Below are positions 38,550 through 50,117 of a stretch of 64,000 nucleotides of DNA, in pieces. Position numbers and translations under genes: made by a program. The DNA lies in the NCBI RefSeq assembly GCF_043290135.1, contig NC_134701.1:6850001-6914000 (forward strand), given 5' to 3'. Under the pieces are notes generated by a model. The model made no database searches. It was not told the origin of the DNA and was given only the letters and a program-made list of their open reading frames with translations. The DNA is from Rhipicephalus microplus. Its lineage: Eukaryota > Arthropoda > Arachnida > Ixodida > Ixodidae. Every line of letters starts with the position of its first letter. Position 1 is the stretch's first letter.

Positions 38550-38622
38550 GTCTCCGTGGCGCAATTGGCTAGCGCGATCGACTGTTACTGAAAGGTTGGA
38601 TGTTCGAGCCCTCCCGGGAGTA
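38550..38622 (+). pseudogene. Chimeric tRNA-Asn-derived unit with a shortened anticodon loop
   Basis: The 5' half matches the GATCGACTGTTAACCGAG subfamily and the 3' half matches the AACTGAAAGGTTGGATGTTC subfamily. At the junction (GACTGTTACTG) one A is missing, leaving a six-base anticodon loop. Copies lie near 40030, 42532, 45486, 46957 and 49468. Confidence 0.6.
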
Positions 38623-38843
38623 GTGTGTTGCTTTTTTTTCTTTGGGCTGATAGCTTCGAAGATATGTTCTGATGGTGGTGAGAGTAGAGCAGGACTGTCT
38701 CCGTGGCGCAATTGGCTGCCGCGATCGGCTGTTAACCGAAAGGTTGGAGGTACGAGCCCACCCGGTGGAGGTGCGGCGCTTTTTTTCTTTGGGCTGATAG
38801 CTTTGAAGATATGTTCTGATGGTGGTGAGAGTGGAGCACGACT

Positions 38844-38917
38844 GTCTCCGTGGCGCAATTGGCTAGCGCGATCGGCTGTTAACCGAAAGGTTGGAGGTTC
38901 GAGCCCACCCGGTGGTG
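38844..38917 (+). tRNA. tRNA-Asn(GTT)-like unit, GGTGGTG form with intact B box
   Basis: TTCGAGC T loop, but the T stem GGAGG/CCACC has A51 facing A63. A T7 terminator run starts at 38927. Confidence 0.55.
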
Positions 38918-40806
38918 GTGCGGCGCTTTTTTTCCTTTGGGCTGATAGCTCTGAAGAAATCTTCTGACGGTGGTGAGAGTGAAGCACGACTGTCTCCGCG
39001 GCGCAATTGGCTAGCGCGATCGGCTGTTAACCGAAAGGTTGGAGGTTCGAGCCCTCCCGGGAGTGGTGTGTTGCTTTTTTTTCTTTGGGCTGATAGCTTT
39101 GAAGATATGTTCTGATGATAGTGAGAGTGGAGCAGGACTGTCTCCGTGGCGCAATTGGCTAGCGCGATTGGCTGTTAACCGAAAGGTTGGAGGTACGAGC
39201 CCACCCGGTGGTGGTGCGGCGCTTTTTTTCTTTGGGCTGATAGCTCTGAAGAAATGTTCTGACGGTGGTGAGAGTGGAGCACGACTGTCTCCGTGGCGCA
39301 TTTGGCTAGCGCGATCGGCTGTTAACCGAAAGGTTGGAGGTACGAGCCCTCCCGGGAGTGGTGTGTTGCTTTTTTTATTTCGGCCTGAAAGCTATGAAGA
39401 TATGTTCTGATGTTGGTGAGAGTGGAGCCCGACTCTCCGTGGCGCAATCTGCTAGCGCGATCGGCTGTTAACCGAAAGGTTGGAGGTACGAGCCCACGCA
39501 GTGGTGGTGCGGCGCCTTTTTTTTCTTTGGGCTGGTAGCTTTGAAGATATGTTATGATGGTGGTGAGAGTGGAGCACGACTGTCTCCGTGGCGCAATAGG
39601 CTATTCGATCGGCTGTTAACTGAAAGGTTGGATGTTCGAGCCCTCCCGGGAGTAGTGTGTTGCTTTTTTTTCTTTGGGCTGATAGCTTCGAAGATATGTT
39701 CTGATGGTGGTGAGAGTGGAGCAGGACTGTCTCCGTGGCGCAATTGGCTAGCGCGGTCGGCTGTTAACCGAAAGGTTGGAGGTTCGAACCCTCCCGGGAG
39801 TGGTGTGTTGCTTTTTTATTTTTTGCTGATAGCTTTGAAAATATGTTTAATGGTGGTGAGTGTGGAGCAGGACTGTCTCCGTGACGCAATTGGCTAGCTC
39901 GATCGGCTGTTAACCGAAAGGTTGGAGGTACGAGCCCACCCGGTGGAGGTGCGGCGCTTTTTTTTCTTTGGACTGATAGCTTTGAAGATATGTCCTGATG
40001 GTGGTGAGAGTGGAGCACGACTGTCTCCGTGGCGCAATTGGCTAGCGCGATCGACTGTTACTGAAAGGTTGGATGTTCGAGCCCTCCCGGGAGTAGTGTG
40101 TTGCTTTTTTTTCTTTGGGCTGATAGCTTCGAAGATATGTTCTGATGGTGGTGAGAGTAGAGCAGGACTGTCTCCGTGGCGCAATTGGCTGCCGCGATCG
40201 GCTGTTAACCGAAAGGTTGGAGGTACGAGCCCACCCGGTGGAGGTGCGGCGCTTTTTTTCTTTGGGCTGATAGCTTTGAAGATATGTTCTGATGGTGGTG
40301 AGAGTGGAGCACGACTGTCTCCGTGGCGCAATCGGCTAACGCGATCGGCTGTTAACCGAAAGGTTGGAGGTACGAGCCCTCCCGGGAGTGGTGTGTTGCT
40401 TTTTTTATTTTGGGCTGATAGCTTTGAAGATATGTTCTGATGGTGGTGAGAGTGGAGCACGACTGTCTCCGTGGCGCAATTGGCTAGCGCGATCGGCTGT
40501 TAACCGAAAGGTTGGAGGTACGAGCCCACCCAGTGGTGGTGCGGCGCTTTTTTTTCTTTGGGCTGATAACTTTGAAGATATGTTCTGATGGTGGTGAGAG
40601 TGGAGCACGACTGTCTCCATGGCGCAATTGGCTATTCGATCGGCTGTTAACTGAAAGGTTTGAGGTTCGAGCCCTTCCGGGAGTGTTGTGTTGCTTTTTT
40701 TATTTTGGGCTGATAGCTTTGAAGATATGTAATGATGGTGGTGAGAGTGGAGCACGACTGTCTCTGTGGCGCAATTGGCTAGCGCGATCGGCGGTTAACC
40801 GAAAGG

Positions 40807-41396
40807 TTGGAGGATCGAGCCCTCCCGGGAGTGGTGTGTTGCTTTTTTTATTTTGGGCTGATAGCTTTGAAAATATGTTCTGGTGGTGGTGAGTGTGGAG
40901 CAGGACTGTCTCCGTGGCGCAATTGGCTAGCGCGATCGGCTGTTAACCGAAAGGTTGGAGGTACGAGCCTACCCGGTGGAGGTGCGGCGCTTTTTTTTCT
41001 TTGGGCTGATAGCTTTGAAGATATGTTCTGATGGTGGTGAGAGTGGAGCACGACTGTCTCCGTGGCGCAATTGGCTAGCGCGATCGGCTGTTAACCGAGA
41101 GGTTGGAAGTTGGAGCCCACCCGGTGGTGGTGCGGCGATTTTTTTCCTTTTGGCTGATAGCTCTGAAGAAATGTTCTGACGGTGGTGAGAGCGGAGCACG
41201 ACTGTCTCCATGGCGCAATTGGCTATGTGATCGGCTGTCAACTGAAAGGTTGGAGGTTCGAGTCCCGCGGGAGTGGTGTATTGCTTTTTTTATTTTGGGC
41301 TGATAGCTTTGAAGATATGTAATGATGGTGGTGAGAGTGGAGCACGACTGTCTCTGTGGCGCAATTGGCTAGCGCGATCGGCGGTTAACCGAAAGG
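40807..41396 (+). repeat. 590-bp (4-unit) duplication, copy 1
   Basis: A four-unit segment starting near GGAGGATCGAGCC that repeats directly 590 bp later. The same pair occurs at 47743 and 48333 inside the second 6.94-kb copy. Confidence 0.8.
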
Positions 41397-41986
41397 TTGG
41401 AGGATCGAGCCCTCCCGGGAGTGGTGTGTTGCTTTTTTTATTTTGGGCTGATAGCTTTGAAAATATGTTCTGGTGGTGGTGAGTGTGGAGCAGGACTGTC
41501 TCCGTGGCGCAATTGGCTAGCGCGATCGGCTGTTAACCGAAAGGTTGGAGGTACGAGCCTACCCGGTGGAGGTGCGGCGCTTTTTTTTCTTTGGGCTGAT
41601 AGCTTTGAAGATATGTTCTGATGGTGGTGAGAGTGGAGCACGACTGTCTCCGTGGCGCAATTGGCTAGCGCGATCGGCTGTTAACCGAGAGGTTGGAAGT
41701 TGGAGCCCACCCGGTGGTGGTGCGGCGATTTTTTTCCTTTTGGCTGATAGCTCTGAAGAAATGTTCTGACGGTGGTGAGAGCGGAGCACGACTGTCTCCA
41801 TGGCGCAATTGGCTATGTGATCGGCTGTCAACTGAAAGGTTGGAGGTTCGAGTCCCGCGGGAGTGGTGTATTGCTTTTTTTTCTTTGGGCTGATAGCTTT
41901 GAAGATGTGTTCTGATGGTGGTAAGAGTGGAGCACGACTGTCTACGTGGCGCAATTGGCTAGCGCTATCGGCTGTTAACCGAAAGG
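41397..41986 (+). repeat. 590-bp (4-unit) duplication, copy 2
   Basis: Partner of 40807-41396 and identical to it over most of the stretch. It diverges at its end, where the spacer changes from TTTATTTTGGG to the CTTTGGG type. Confidence 0.75.
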
Positions 41987-43115
41987 TTGGAGGTTCGGGC
42001 CCACCTGGTGGTGGTGCGGCGCTTTTTTTTCTTTGGGCTGATAGCTTTGAAGATATGTTCTGATGGTGGTGAGAGTGGAGCACGACTGTCTCCGTGGCGC
42101 AATTGGCTAGCGCGATCGGCTGTTAACTGAAAGAATTGAGGTTCGAGCCCTTCCGGGAGTGGTGCGGCGCTTTTTTTTCTTTGGGCTGATAGCTTTGAAG
42201 AAATGTTCTGATGGTGGTGAGAGTTGAGCACGTCTGTCTCCGTGGCGCAATTGGCTAGCGCGGTCGGCTGTTAACCGAAAGGTTGGAGGTTCGAACCCTC
42301 CCGGGAGTGGTGTGTTGCTTTTTTTATTTTTTGCTGATAGCTTTGAAAATATGTTTAATGGTGGTGAGTGTGGAGCAGGACTGTCTCCGTGACGCAATTG
42401 GCTAGCTCGATCGGCTGTTAACCGAAAGGTTGGAGGTACGAGCCCACCCGGTGGAGGTGCGGCGCTTTTTTTTCTTTGGACTGATAGCTTTGAAGATATG
42501 TCCTGATGGGGGTGAGAGTGGAGCACGACTGTCTCCGTGGCGCAATTGGCTAGCGCGATCGACTGTTACTGAAAGGTTGGATGTTCGAGCCCTCCCGGGA
42601 GTAGTGTGTTGCTTTTTTTTCTTTGGGCTGATAGCTTCGAAGATATGTTCTGATGGTGGTGAGAGTAGAGCAGGACTGTCTCCGTGGCGCAATTGGCTAG
42701 CGCTATCGGCTGTTAACCGAAAGGTTGGAGGTTCGGGCCCACCTGGTGGTGGTGCGGCGCTTTTTTTTCTTTGAGCTGATAGCTTTGAAGATATGTTCTG
42801 ATGGTGGTGAGAGTGGAGCACGACTGTCTCCGTGGCGCAATTGGCTAGCGCGATCGGCTGTTAACCGAAAGGTTGGAGGTACGAGCCCACCCGGTGGTGG
42901 TGCGGCGCTTTTTTTTCTTTGGGCTGATAGCTTTGAAGATATGTTCTGATGGTGGTGAGAGTGGAGCAGGACTGTCTCCGTGGCGCAATCGGCTAACGCG
43001 ATCGGCTGTTAACCGAAAGGTTGGAGGTACGAGCCCTCCCGGGAGTGGCGTGTTGCTTTTTTTATTTTGGGCTGATAGCTTCGAAGTTATGTTCTGATGG
43101 TGGTGAGAGTGGAGC

Positions 43116-46100
43116 ACGACTGTCTCCGTGGCGCAATTGGCTATGTGATCGGCTGTCAACTGAAAGGTTGGAGGTTCGAGTCCCGCGGGAGTGGTGTATT
43201 GCTTTTTTTCTTTGGGCTGATAGCTTTGAAGATGTGTTCTGATGGTGGTAAGAGTGGAGGACGACTGTCTCCGTGGCGCAATTGGCTAGCGCTATCGGCT
43301 GTTAACCGAAAGGTTGGAGGTTCGGGCCCACCTGGTGGTGGTGCGGCGCTTTTTTTTCTTTGAGCTGATAGCTTTGAAGATATGTTCTGATGGTGGTGAG
43401 AGTGGAGCACGACTGTCTCCGTGGCGCAATTGGCTAGCGCGATCGGCTGTTAACCGAAAGGTTGGAGGTACGAGCCCACCCGGTGGTGGTGCGGCGCTTT
43501 TTTTTCTTTGGGCTGATAGCTTTGAAGATATGTTCTGATGGTGGTGAGAGTGGAGCAGGACTGTCTCCGTGGCGCAATCGGCTAACGCGATCGGCTGTTA
43601 ACCGAAAGGTTGGAGGTACGAGCCCTCCCGGGAGTGGCGTGTTGCTTTTTTTTATTTTGGGCTGATAGCTTTGAAGTTATGTTCTGATGGTGGTGAGAGT
43701 GGAGCACGACTGTCTCCGTGGCGCAATTGGCTAGCGCGATCGGCTGTTAACCGAAAGGTTGGAGGTACGAGCCCACCCGGTGGTGGTGCGCCGCTTTTTT
43801 TTCTTTGGGCTGATAGCTTTGAAGATATGTTCTGATGGTGGTGAGAGTGGAGCAGGACTGTCTCCGTGGCGCAATCGGCTAACGCGATCGGCTGTTAACC
43901 GAAAGGTTGGAGGTACGAGCCCTCCCGGGAGTGGTGTGTTGCTTTTTTTATTTTGGGCTGATAGCTTCGAAGATATGTTCTGATGGTGGTGAGAGTGTAG
44001 CACGACTGTCTCCGTGGCACAATTTGCTAGCGCGATCGGCTGTTAACCGAAAGGTTGGAGGTACGAACCGACCTGGTGGTGGTGCGGCGCTTTTTTTTTC
44101 TTTGGGCTGATAGCTTTGAAGATATGTTCTGATGGTGGTGAGAGTGGAGCACGACTGTCTCCATGGCGCAATTGGCTATTCGATCGGGCTGTTAACTGAA
44201 AGGTTTGAGGTTCGAGCCCTTCCGGGAGTGGTGTGTTGCTGTTTTTATTTTGGGCTGATAGCTTTGAAAATATGTTCTGATGGTGGTGAGTGTGGAGCAG
44301 GACTGTCTCCGTGGCGCAATTGGCTAGCGCGATCGGCTGTAAACCGAAAGGTTGGAGGTACGAGCCTACTCAGTGGAGGTGCGGCGCTTTTTTTACTTTG
44401 GGCTGATAGCTTTGAAGATATGTTCTGATGGTGGTGAGAGTGGAGCAGGACTGTCTCCGTGGCGCAATCGGCTAACGCGATCGGCTGTTAACCGAAAGGT
44501 TGGAGGTACGAGCCCTCCCGGGAGTGGTGTGTTGCTTGTTTTATTATGGGCTGATAGCTTTGAAGATATGTTCTGATGGTGGTGAGAGTAGAGCACGACT
44601 GTCTCCGTGGCGCAATGGGCTAGCGCGATCGGCTGTTAACCGAAAGGTTTGAGGTACGAGCCCACCCGGTGGTGGTGCGGCGCTTTTTTTTCTTTGGGCT
44701 GATAGCTTTGAAGATATGTTCTGATGGTGGTGAGAGTAGAGCACGACTGTCTCCATGGCGCAATGGGCTATTCAATCGGCTGTTAACTGAAAGGTTTGAG
44801 TTTCGAGCCCTTGCGCGAGTGGTGTGTTGCTTTTTTTATTTTGGGCTGATAGCTTTGAAGATATGTAATGATGGTGGTGAGAGTGGAGCACGACTGTCTC
44901 CGTGGCGCAATTGGCTAGCGCGATCGGCTGTTAACCGAAAGGTTGGAGGTACGAGCCCACCCGGTGGTGGTGCGGCGCTTTTTTTTCTTTGGGCTGATAG
45001 CTTTGAAGATATGTTCTGATGGTGGTGAGAGTGGAGCACGACTGTCTCCATGGCGCAATTGGCTATTCGATCGGCTGTTAACTGAAAGAATTGAGGTTCG
45101 AGCCCTTCCGGGAGTGGTGCGGCGCTTTTTTTTCTTTGGGCTGATAGCTTTGAAGAAATGTTCTGATGGTGGTGAGAGTTGAGCACGTCTGTCTCCGTGG
45201 CGCAATTGGCTAGCGCGGTCGGCTGTTAACCGAAAGGTTGGAGGTTCGAACCCTCCCGGGAGTGGTGTGTTGCTTTTTTTATTTTTTGCTGATAGCTTTG
45301 AAAATATGTTTAATGGTGGTGAGTGTGGAGCAGGACTGTCTCCGTGACGCAATTGGCTAGCTCGATCGGCTGTTAACCGAAAGGTTGGAGGTACGAGCCC
45401 ACCCGGTGGAGGTGCGGCGCTTTTTTTTCTTTGGACTGATAGCTTTGAAGATATGTCCTGATGGTGGTGAGAGTGGAGCACGACTGTCTCCGTGGCGCAA
45501 TTGGCTAGCGCGATCGACTGTTACTGAAAGGTTGGATGTTCGAGCCCTCCCGGGAGTAGTGTGTTGCTTTTTTTTCTTTGGGCTGATAGCTTCGAAGATA
45601 TGTTCTGATGGTGGTGAGAGTAGAGCAGGACTGTCTCCGTGGCGCAATTGGCTGCCGCGATCGGCTGTTAACCGAAAGGTTGGAGGTACGAGCCCACCCG
45701 GTGGAGGTGCGGCGCTTTTTTTCTTTGGGCTGATAGCTTTGAAGATATGTTCTGATGGTGGTGAGAGTGGAGCACGACTGTCTCCGTGGCGCAATTGGCT
45801 AGCGCGATCGGCTGTTAACCGAAAGGTTGGAGGTTCGAGCCCACCCGGTGGTGGTGCGGCGCTTTTTTTCCTTTGGGCTGATAGCTCTGAAGAAATCTTC
45901 TGACGGTGGTGAGAGTGAAGCACGACTGTCTCCGCGGCGCAATTGGCTAGCGCGATCGGCTGTTAACCGAAAGGTTGGAGGTTCGAGCCCTCCCGGGAGT
46001 GGTGTGTTGCTTTTTTTTCTTTGGGCTGATAGCTTTGAAGATATGTTCTGATGATAGTGAGAGTGGAGCAGGACTGTCTCCGTGGCGCAATTGGCTAGCG

Positions 46101-49100
46101 CGATTGGCTGTTAACCGAAAGGTTGGAGGTACGAGCCCACCCGGTGGTGGTGCGGCGCTTTTTTTCTTTGGGCTGATAGCTCTGAAGAAATGTTCTGACG
46201 GTGGTGAGAGTGGAGCACGACTGTCTCCGTGGCGCATTTGGCTAGCGCGATCGGCTGTTAACCGAAAGGTTGGAGGTACGAGCCCTCCCGGGAGTGGTGT
46301 GTTGCTTTTTTTATTTCGGCCTGAAAGCTATGAAGATATGTTCTGATGTTGGTGAGAGTGGAGCCCGACTCTCCGTGGCGCAATCTGCTAGCGCGATCGG
46401 CTGTTAACCGAAAGGTTGGAGGTACGAGCCCACGCAGTGGTGGTGCGGCGCCTTTTTTTTCTTTGGGCTGGTAGCTTTGAAGATATGTTATGATGGTGGT
46501 GAGAGTGGAGCACGACTGTCTCCGTGGCGCAATAGGCTATTCGATCGGCTGTTAACTGAAAGGTTGGATGTTCGAGCCCTCCCGGGAGTAGTGTGTTGCT
46601 TTTTTTTCTTTGGGCTGATAGCTTCGAAGATATGTTCTGATGGTGGTGAGAGTGGAGCAGGACTGTCTCCGTGGCGCAATTGGCTAGCGCGGTCGGCTGT
46701 TAACCGAAAGGTTGGAGGTTCGAACCCTCCCGGGAGTGGTGTGTTGCTTTTTTATTTTTTGCTGATAGCTTTGAAAATATGTTTAATGGTGGTGAGTGTG
46801 GAGCAGGACTGTCTCCGTGACGCAATTGGCTAGCTCGATCGGCTGTTAACCGAAAGGTTGGAGGTACGAGCCCACCCGGTGGAGGTGCGGCGCTTTTTTT
46901 TCTTTGGACTGATAGCTTTGAAGATATGTCCTGATGGTGGTGAGAGTGGAGCACGACTGTCTCCGTGGCGCAATCGGCTAGCGCGATCGACTGTTACTGA
47001 AAGGTTGGATGTTCGAGCCCTCCCGGGAGTAGTGTGTTGCTTTTTTTTCTTTGGGCTGATAGCTTCGAAGATATGTTCTGATGGTGGTGAGAGTAGAGCA
47101 GGACTGTCTCCGTGGCGCAATTGGCTGCCGCGATCGGCTGTTAACCGAAAGGTTGGAGGTACGAGCCCACCCGGTGGAGGTGCGGCGCTTTTTTTCTTTG
47201 GGCTGATAGCTTTGAAGATATGTTCTGATGGTGGTGAGAGTGGAGCACGACTGTCTCCGTGGCGCAATCGGCTAACGCGATCGGCTGTTAACCGAAAGGT
47301 TGGAGGTACGAGCCCTCCCGGGAGTGGTGTGTTGCTTTTTTTATTTTGGGCTGATAGCTTTGAAGATATGTTCTGATGGTGGTGAGAGTGGAGCACGACT
47401 GTCTCCGTGGCGCAATTGGCTAGCGCGATCGGCTGTTAACCGAAAGGTTGGAGGTACGAGCCCACCCAGTGGTGGTGCGGCGCTTTTTTTTCTTTGGGCT
47501 GATAACTTTGAAGATATGTTCTGATGGTGGTGAGAGTGGAGCACGACTGTCTCCATGGCGCAATTGGCTATTCGATCGGCTGTTAACTGAAAGGTTTGAG
47601 GTTCGAGCCCTTCCGGGAGTGTTGTGTTGCTTTTTTTATTTTGGGCTGATAGCTTTGAAGATATGTAATGATGGTGGTGAGAGTGGAGCACGACTGTCTC
47701 TGTGGCGCAATTGGCTAGCGCGATCGGCGGTTAACCGAAAGGTTGGAGGATCGAGCCCTCCCGGGAGTGGTGTGTTGCTTTTTTTATTTTGGGCTGATAG
47801 CTTTGAAAATATGTTCTGGTGGTGGTGAGTGTGGAGCAGGACTGTCTCCGTGGCGCAATTGGCTAGCGCGATCGGCTGTTAACCGAAAGGTTGGAGGTAC
47901 GAGCCTACCCGGTGGAGGTGCGGCGCTTTTTTTTCTTTGGGCTGATAGCTTTGAAGATATGTTCTGATGGTGGTGAGAGTGGAGCACGACTGTCTCCGTG
48001 GCGCAATTGGCTAGCGCGATCGGCTGTTAACCGAGAGGTTGGAAGTTGGAGCCCACCCGGTGGTGGTGCGGCGATTTTTTTCCTTTTGGCTGATAGCTCT
48101 GAAGAAATGTTCTGACGGTGGTGAGAGCGGAGCACGACTGTCTCCATGGCGCAATTGGCTATGTGATCGGCTGTCAACTGAAAGGTTGGAGGTTCGAGTC
48201 CCGCGGGAGTGGTGTATTGCTTTTTTTATTTTGGGCTGATAGCTTTGAAGATATGTAATGATGGTGGTGAGAGTGGAGCACGACTGTCTCTGTGGCGCAA
48301 TTGGCTAGCGCGATCGGCGGTTAACCGAAAGGTTGGAGGATCGAGCCCTCCCGGGAGTGGTGTGTTGCTTTTTTTATTTTGGGCTGATAGCTTTGAAAAT
48401 ATGTTCTGGTGGTGGTGAGTGTGGAGCAGGACTGTCTCCGTGGCGCAATTGGCTAGCGCGATCGGCTGTTAACCGAAAGGTTGGAGGTACGAGCCTACCC
48501 GGTGGAGGTGCGGCGCTTTTTTTTCTTTGGGCTGATAGCTTTGAAGATATGTTCTGATGGTGGTGAGAGTGGAGCACGACTGTCTCCGTGGCGCAATTGG
48601 CTAGCGCGATCGGCTGTTAACCGAGAGGTTGGAAGTTGGAGCCCACCCGGTGGTGGTGCGGCGATTTTTTTCCTTTTGGCTGATAGCTCTGAAGAAATGT
48701 TCTGACGGTGGTGAGAGCGGAGCACGACTGTCTCCATGGCGCAATTGGCTATGTGATCGGCTGTCAACTGAAAGGTTGGAGGTTCGAGTCCCGCGGGAGT
48801 GGTGTATTGCTTTTTTTTCTTTGGGCTGATAGCTTTGAAGATGTGTTCTGATGGTGGTAAGAGTGGAGCACGACTGTCTACGTGGCGCAATTGGCTAGCG
48901 CTATCGGCTGTTAACCGAAAGGTTGGAGGTTCGGGCCCACCTGGTGGTGGTGCGGCGCTTTTTTTTCTTTGGGCTGATAGCTTTGAAGATATGTTCTGAT
49001 GGTGGTGAGAGTGGAGCACGACTGTCTCCGTGGCGCAATTGGCTAGCGCGATCGGCTGTTAACTGAAAGAATTGAGGTTCGAGCCCTTCCGGGAGTGGTG

Positions 49101-49630
49101 CGGCGCTTTTTTTTCTTTGGGCTGATAGCTTTGAAGAAATGTTCTGATGGTGGTGAGAGTTGAGCACGTCTGTCTCCGTGGCGCAATTGGCTAGCGCGGT
49201 CGGCTGTTAACCGAAAGGTTGGAGGTTCGAACCCTCCCGGGAGTGGTGTGTTGCTTTTTTTATTTTTTGCTGATAGCTTTGAAAATATGTTTAATGGTGG
49301 TGAGTGTGGAGCAGGACTGTCTCCGTGACGCAATTGGCTAGCTCGATCGGCTGTTAACCGAAAGGTTGGAGGTACGAGCCCACCCGGTGGAGGTGCGGCG
49401 CTTTTTTTTCTTTGGACTGATAGCTTTGAAGATATGTCCTGATGGGGGTGAGAGTGGAGCACGACTGTCTCCGTGGCGCAATTGGCTAGCGCGATCGACT
49501 GTTACTGAAAGGTTGGATGTTCGAGCCCTCCCGGGAGTAGTGTGTTGCTTTTTTTTCTTTGGGCTGATAGCTTCGAAGATATGTTCTGATGGTGGTGAGA
49601 GTAGAGCAGGACTGTCTCCGTGGCGCAATT
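43116..49630 (+). repeat. 6.94-kb higher-order repeat, copy 2
   Basis: Tandem copy of 36180-42695. The match breaks at about 49,635 and the LINE lies about 430 bp further on. Confidence 0.85.
45780..45853 (+). tRNA. tRNA-Asn(GTT)-like unit
   Basis: Copy of the 38844 unit in the second 6.94-kb block (offset 6,936). Confidence 0.55.
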
Positions 49631-49760
49631 GGCTGCCGTGATCGGCTGTTAACCGAAAGGTTGGAGGTACGAGCCCACCCGGTGGAGGTGCGGCGCTTTT
49701 TTTCTTTGGGCTGATAGCTTTGAAGATATGTTCTGATGGTGGTGAGAGTGGAGCACGACT

Positions 49761-49834
49761 GTCTCCGTGGCGCAATTGGCTAGCGCGATCGGCTGTTAAC
49801 CGAAAGGTTGGAGGTTCGAGCCCACCCGGTGGTG
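49761..49834 (+). tRNA. tRNA-Asn(GTT)-like unit
   Basis: GGTGGTG form with an intact B box, two units before the LINE-interrupted unit. Its counterpart is at 60822. Confidence 0.55.
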
Positions 49835-49909
49835 GTGCGGCGCTTTTTTTTCCTTTGGGCTGATAGCTCTGAAGAAATCTTCTGACGGTGGTGAGAGTGA
49901 AGCACGACT

Positions 49910-49983
49910 GTCTCCGTGGCGCAATTGGCTAGCGCGATCGGCTGTTAACCGAAAGGTTGGAGGTTCGAGCCCTCCCGGGAGTG
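49910..49983 (+). tRNA. tRNA-Asn(GTT)-like unit, last complete one before the LINE
   Basis: Consensus GGGAGTG form with intact boxes, followed by a T8 run. The next unit is cut after its nucleotide 19 by the LINE. Confidence 0.58.
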
Positions 49984-50057
49984 GTGTGTTGCTTTTTTTT
50001 CTTTGGGCTGATAGCTTTGAAGATATGTTCTGATGGTAGTGAGAGTGGAGCAGGACT

Positions 50058-50076
50058 GTCTCCGTGGCGCAATTGG
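50058..50076 (+). repeat. Target-site duplication, left copy
   Basis: GTCTCCGTGGCGCAATTGG is identical to 54911-54929. It is nucleotides 1-19 of a tRNA-Asn-like unit, now cut off from the rest of that unit by the LINE. It still contains the whole A-box-like stretch (50065-50076), which abuts the LINE 5' end. Confidence 0.95.
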
Positions 50077-50117
50077 GATTCCACTTCCGGCCACGACAGT
50101 GAACGGACGTGTTTATC

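Larger units (their letters stand above)
36180..43115 (+). repeat. 6.94-kb higher-order repeat, copy 1
   Basis: About 47 units that recur 6,935-6,936 bp downstream almost base for base in the parts compared, including rare units such as ACGAACCGACC (37127 and 44063) and TATGTTTAATGG (38369 and 45305). Confidence 0.85.
1..50076 (+). repeat. tRNA-Asn-derived tandem array, left arm
   Basis: Head-to-tail units of about 148 bp, all in one orientation, about 340 by length. Each unit has a ~74-nt tRNA-Asn-like region starting GTCTCCGTGG, a short GC-rich link, a T7-T9 run, and a spacer built on GGGCTGATAGCTTTGAAGA and GGTGGTGAGAGTGGAGCACG. Folding the consensus gives a good D stem (GCGC/GCGC), an anticodon loop CTGTTAA with anticodon GTT, and a T loop TTCGAGC or TACGAGC. 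The acceptor stem is weak. In the CGGGAGT form, pairs 1-72, 2-71 and 4-69 are wobbles and 3-70 is C-A. In the CGGTGGT form, 4-69 is T-T. A27 faces A43. Two 3' forms are interspersed, often alternating: CCGGGAGTGGTGTGTTGC before T7, and CCGGTGGTGGTGCGGCGC before T8. The window starts inside a unit. Coding genes are absent from this arm. Function is unknown; it could be a Pol III-transcribed satellite or an inert one. Confidence 0.93.

Noticed and set aside
1..50057. CRISPR array
   Set aside because: The whole ~148-bp unit is repeated, with no short repeat plus unique spacer pattern, and the LINE and tRNA body mark a eukaryotic genome.
1..50057. Dispersed tRNA-derived SINEs
   Set aside because: The units are strictly head to tail in one orientation, without individual poly(A) tails or target duplications, so this is a satellite-type array.
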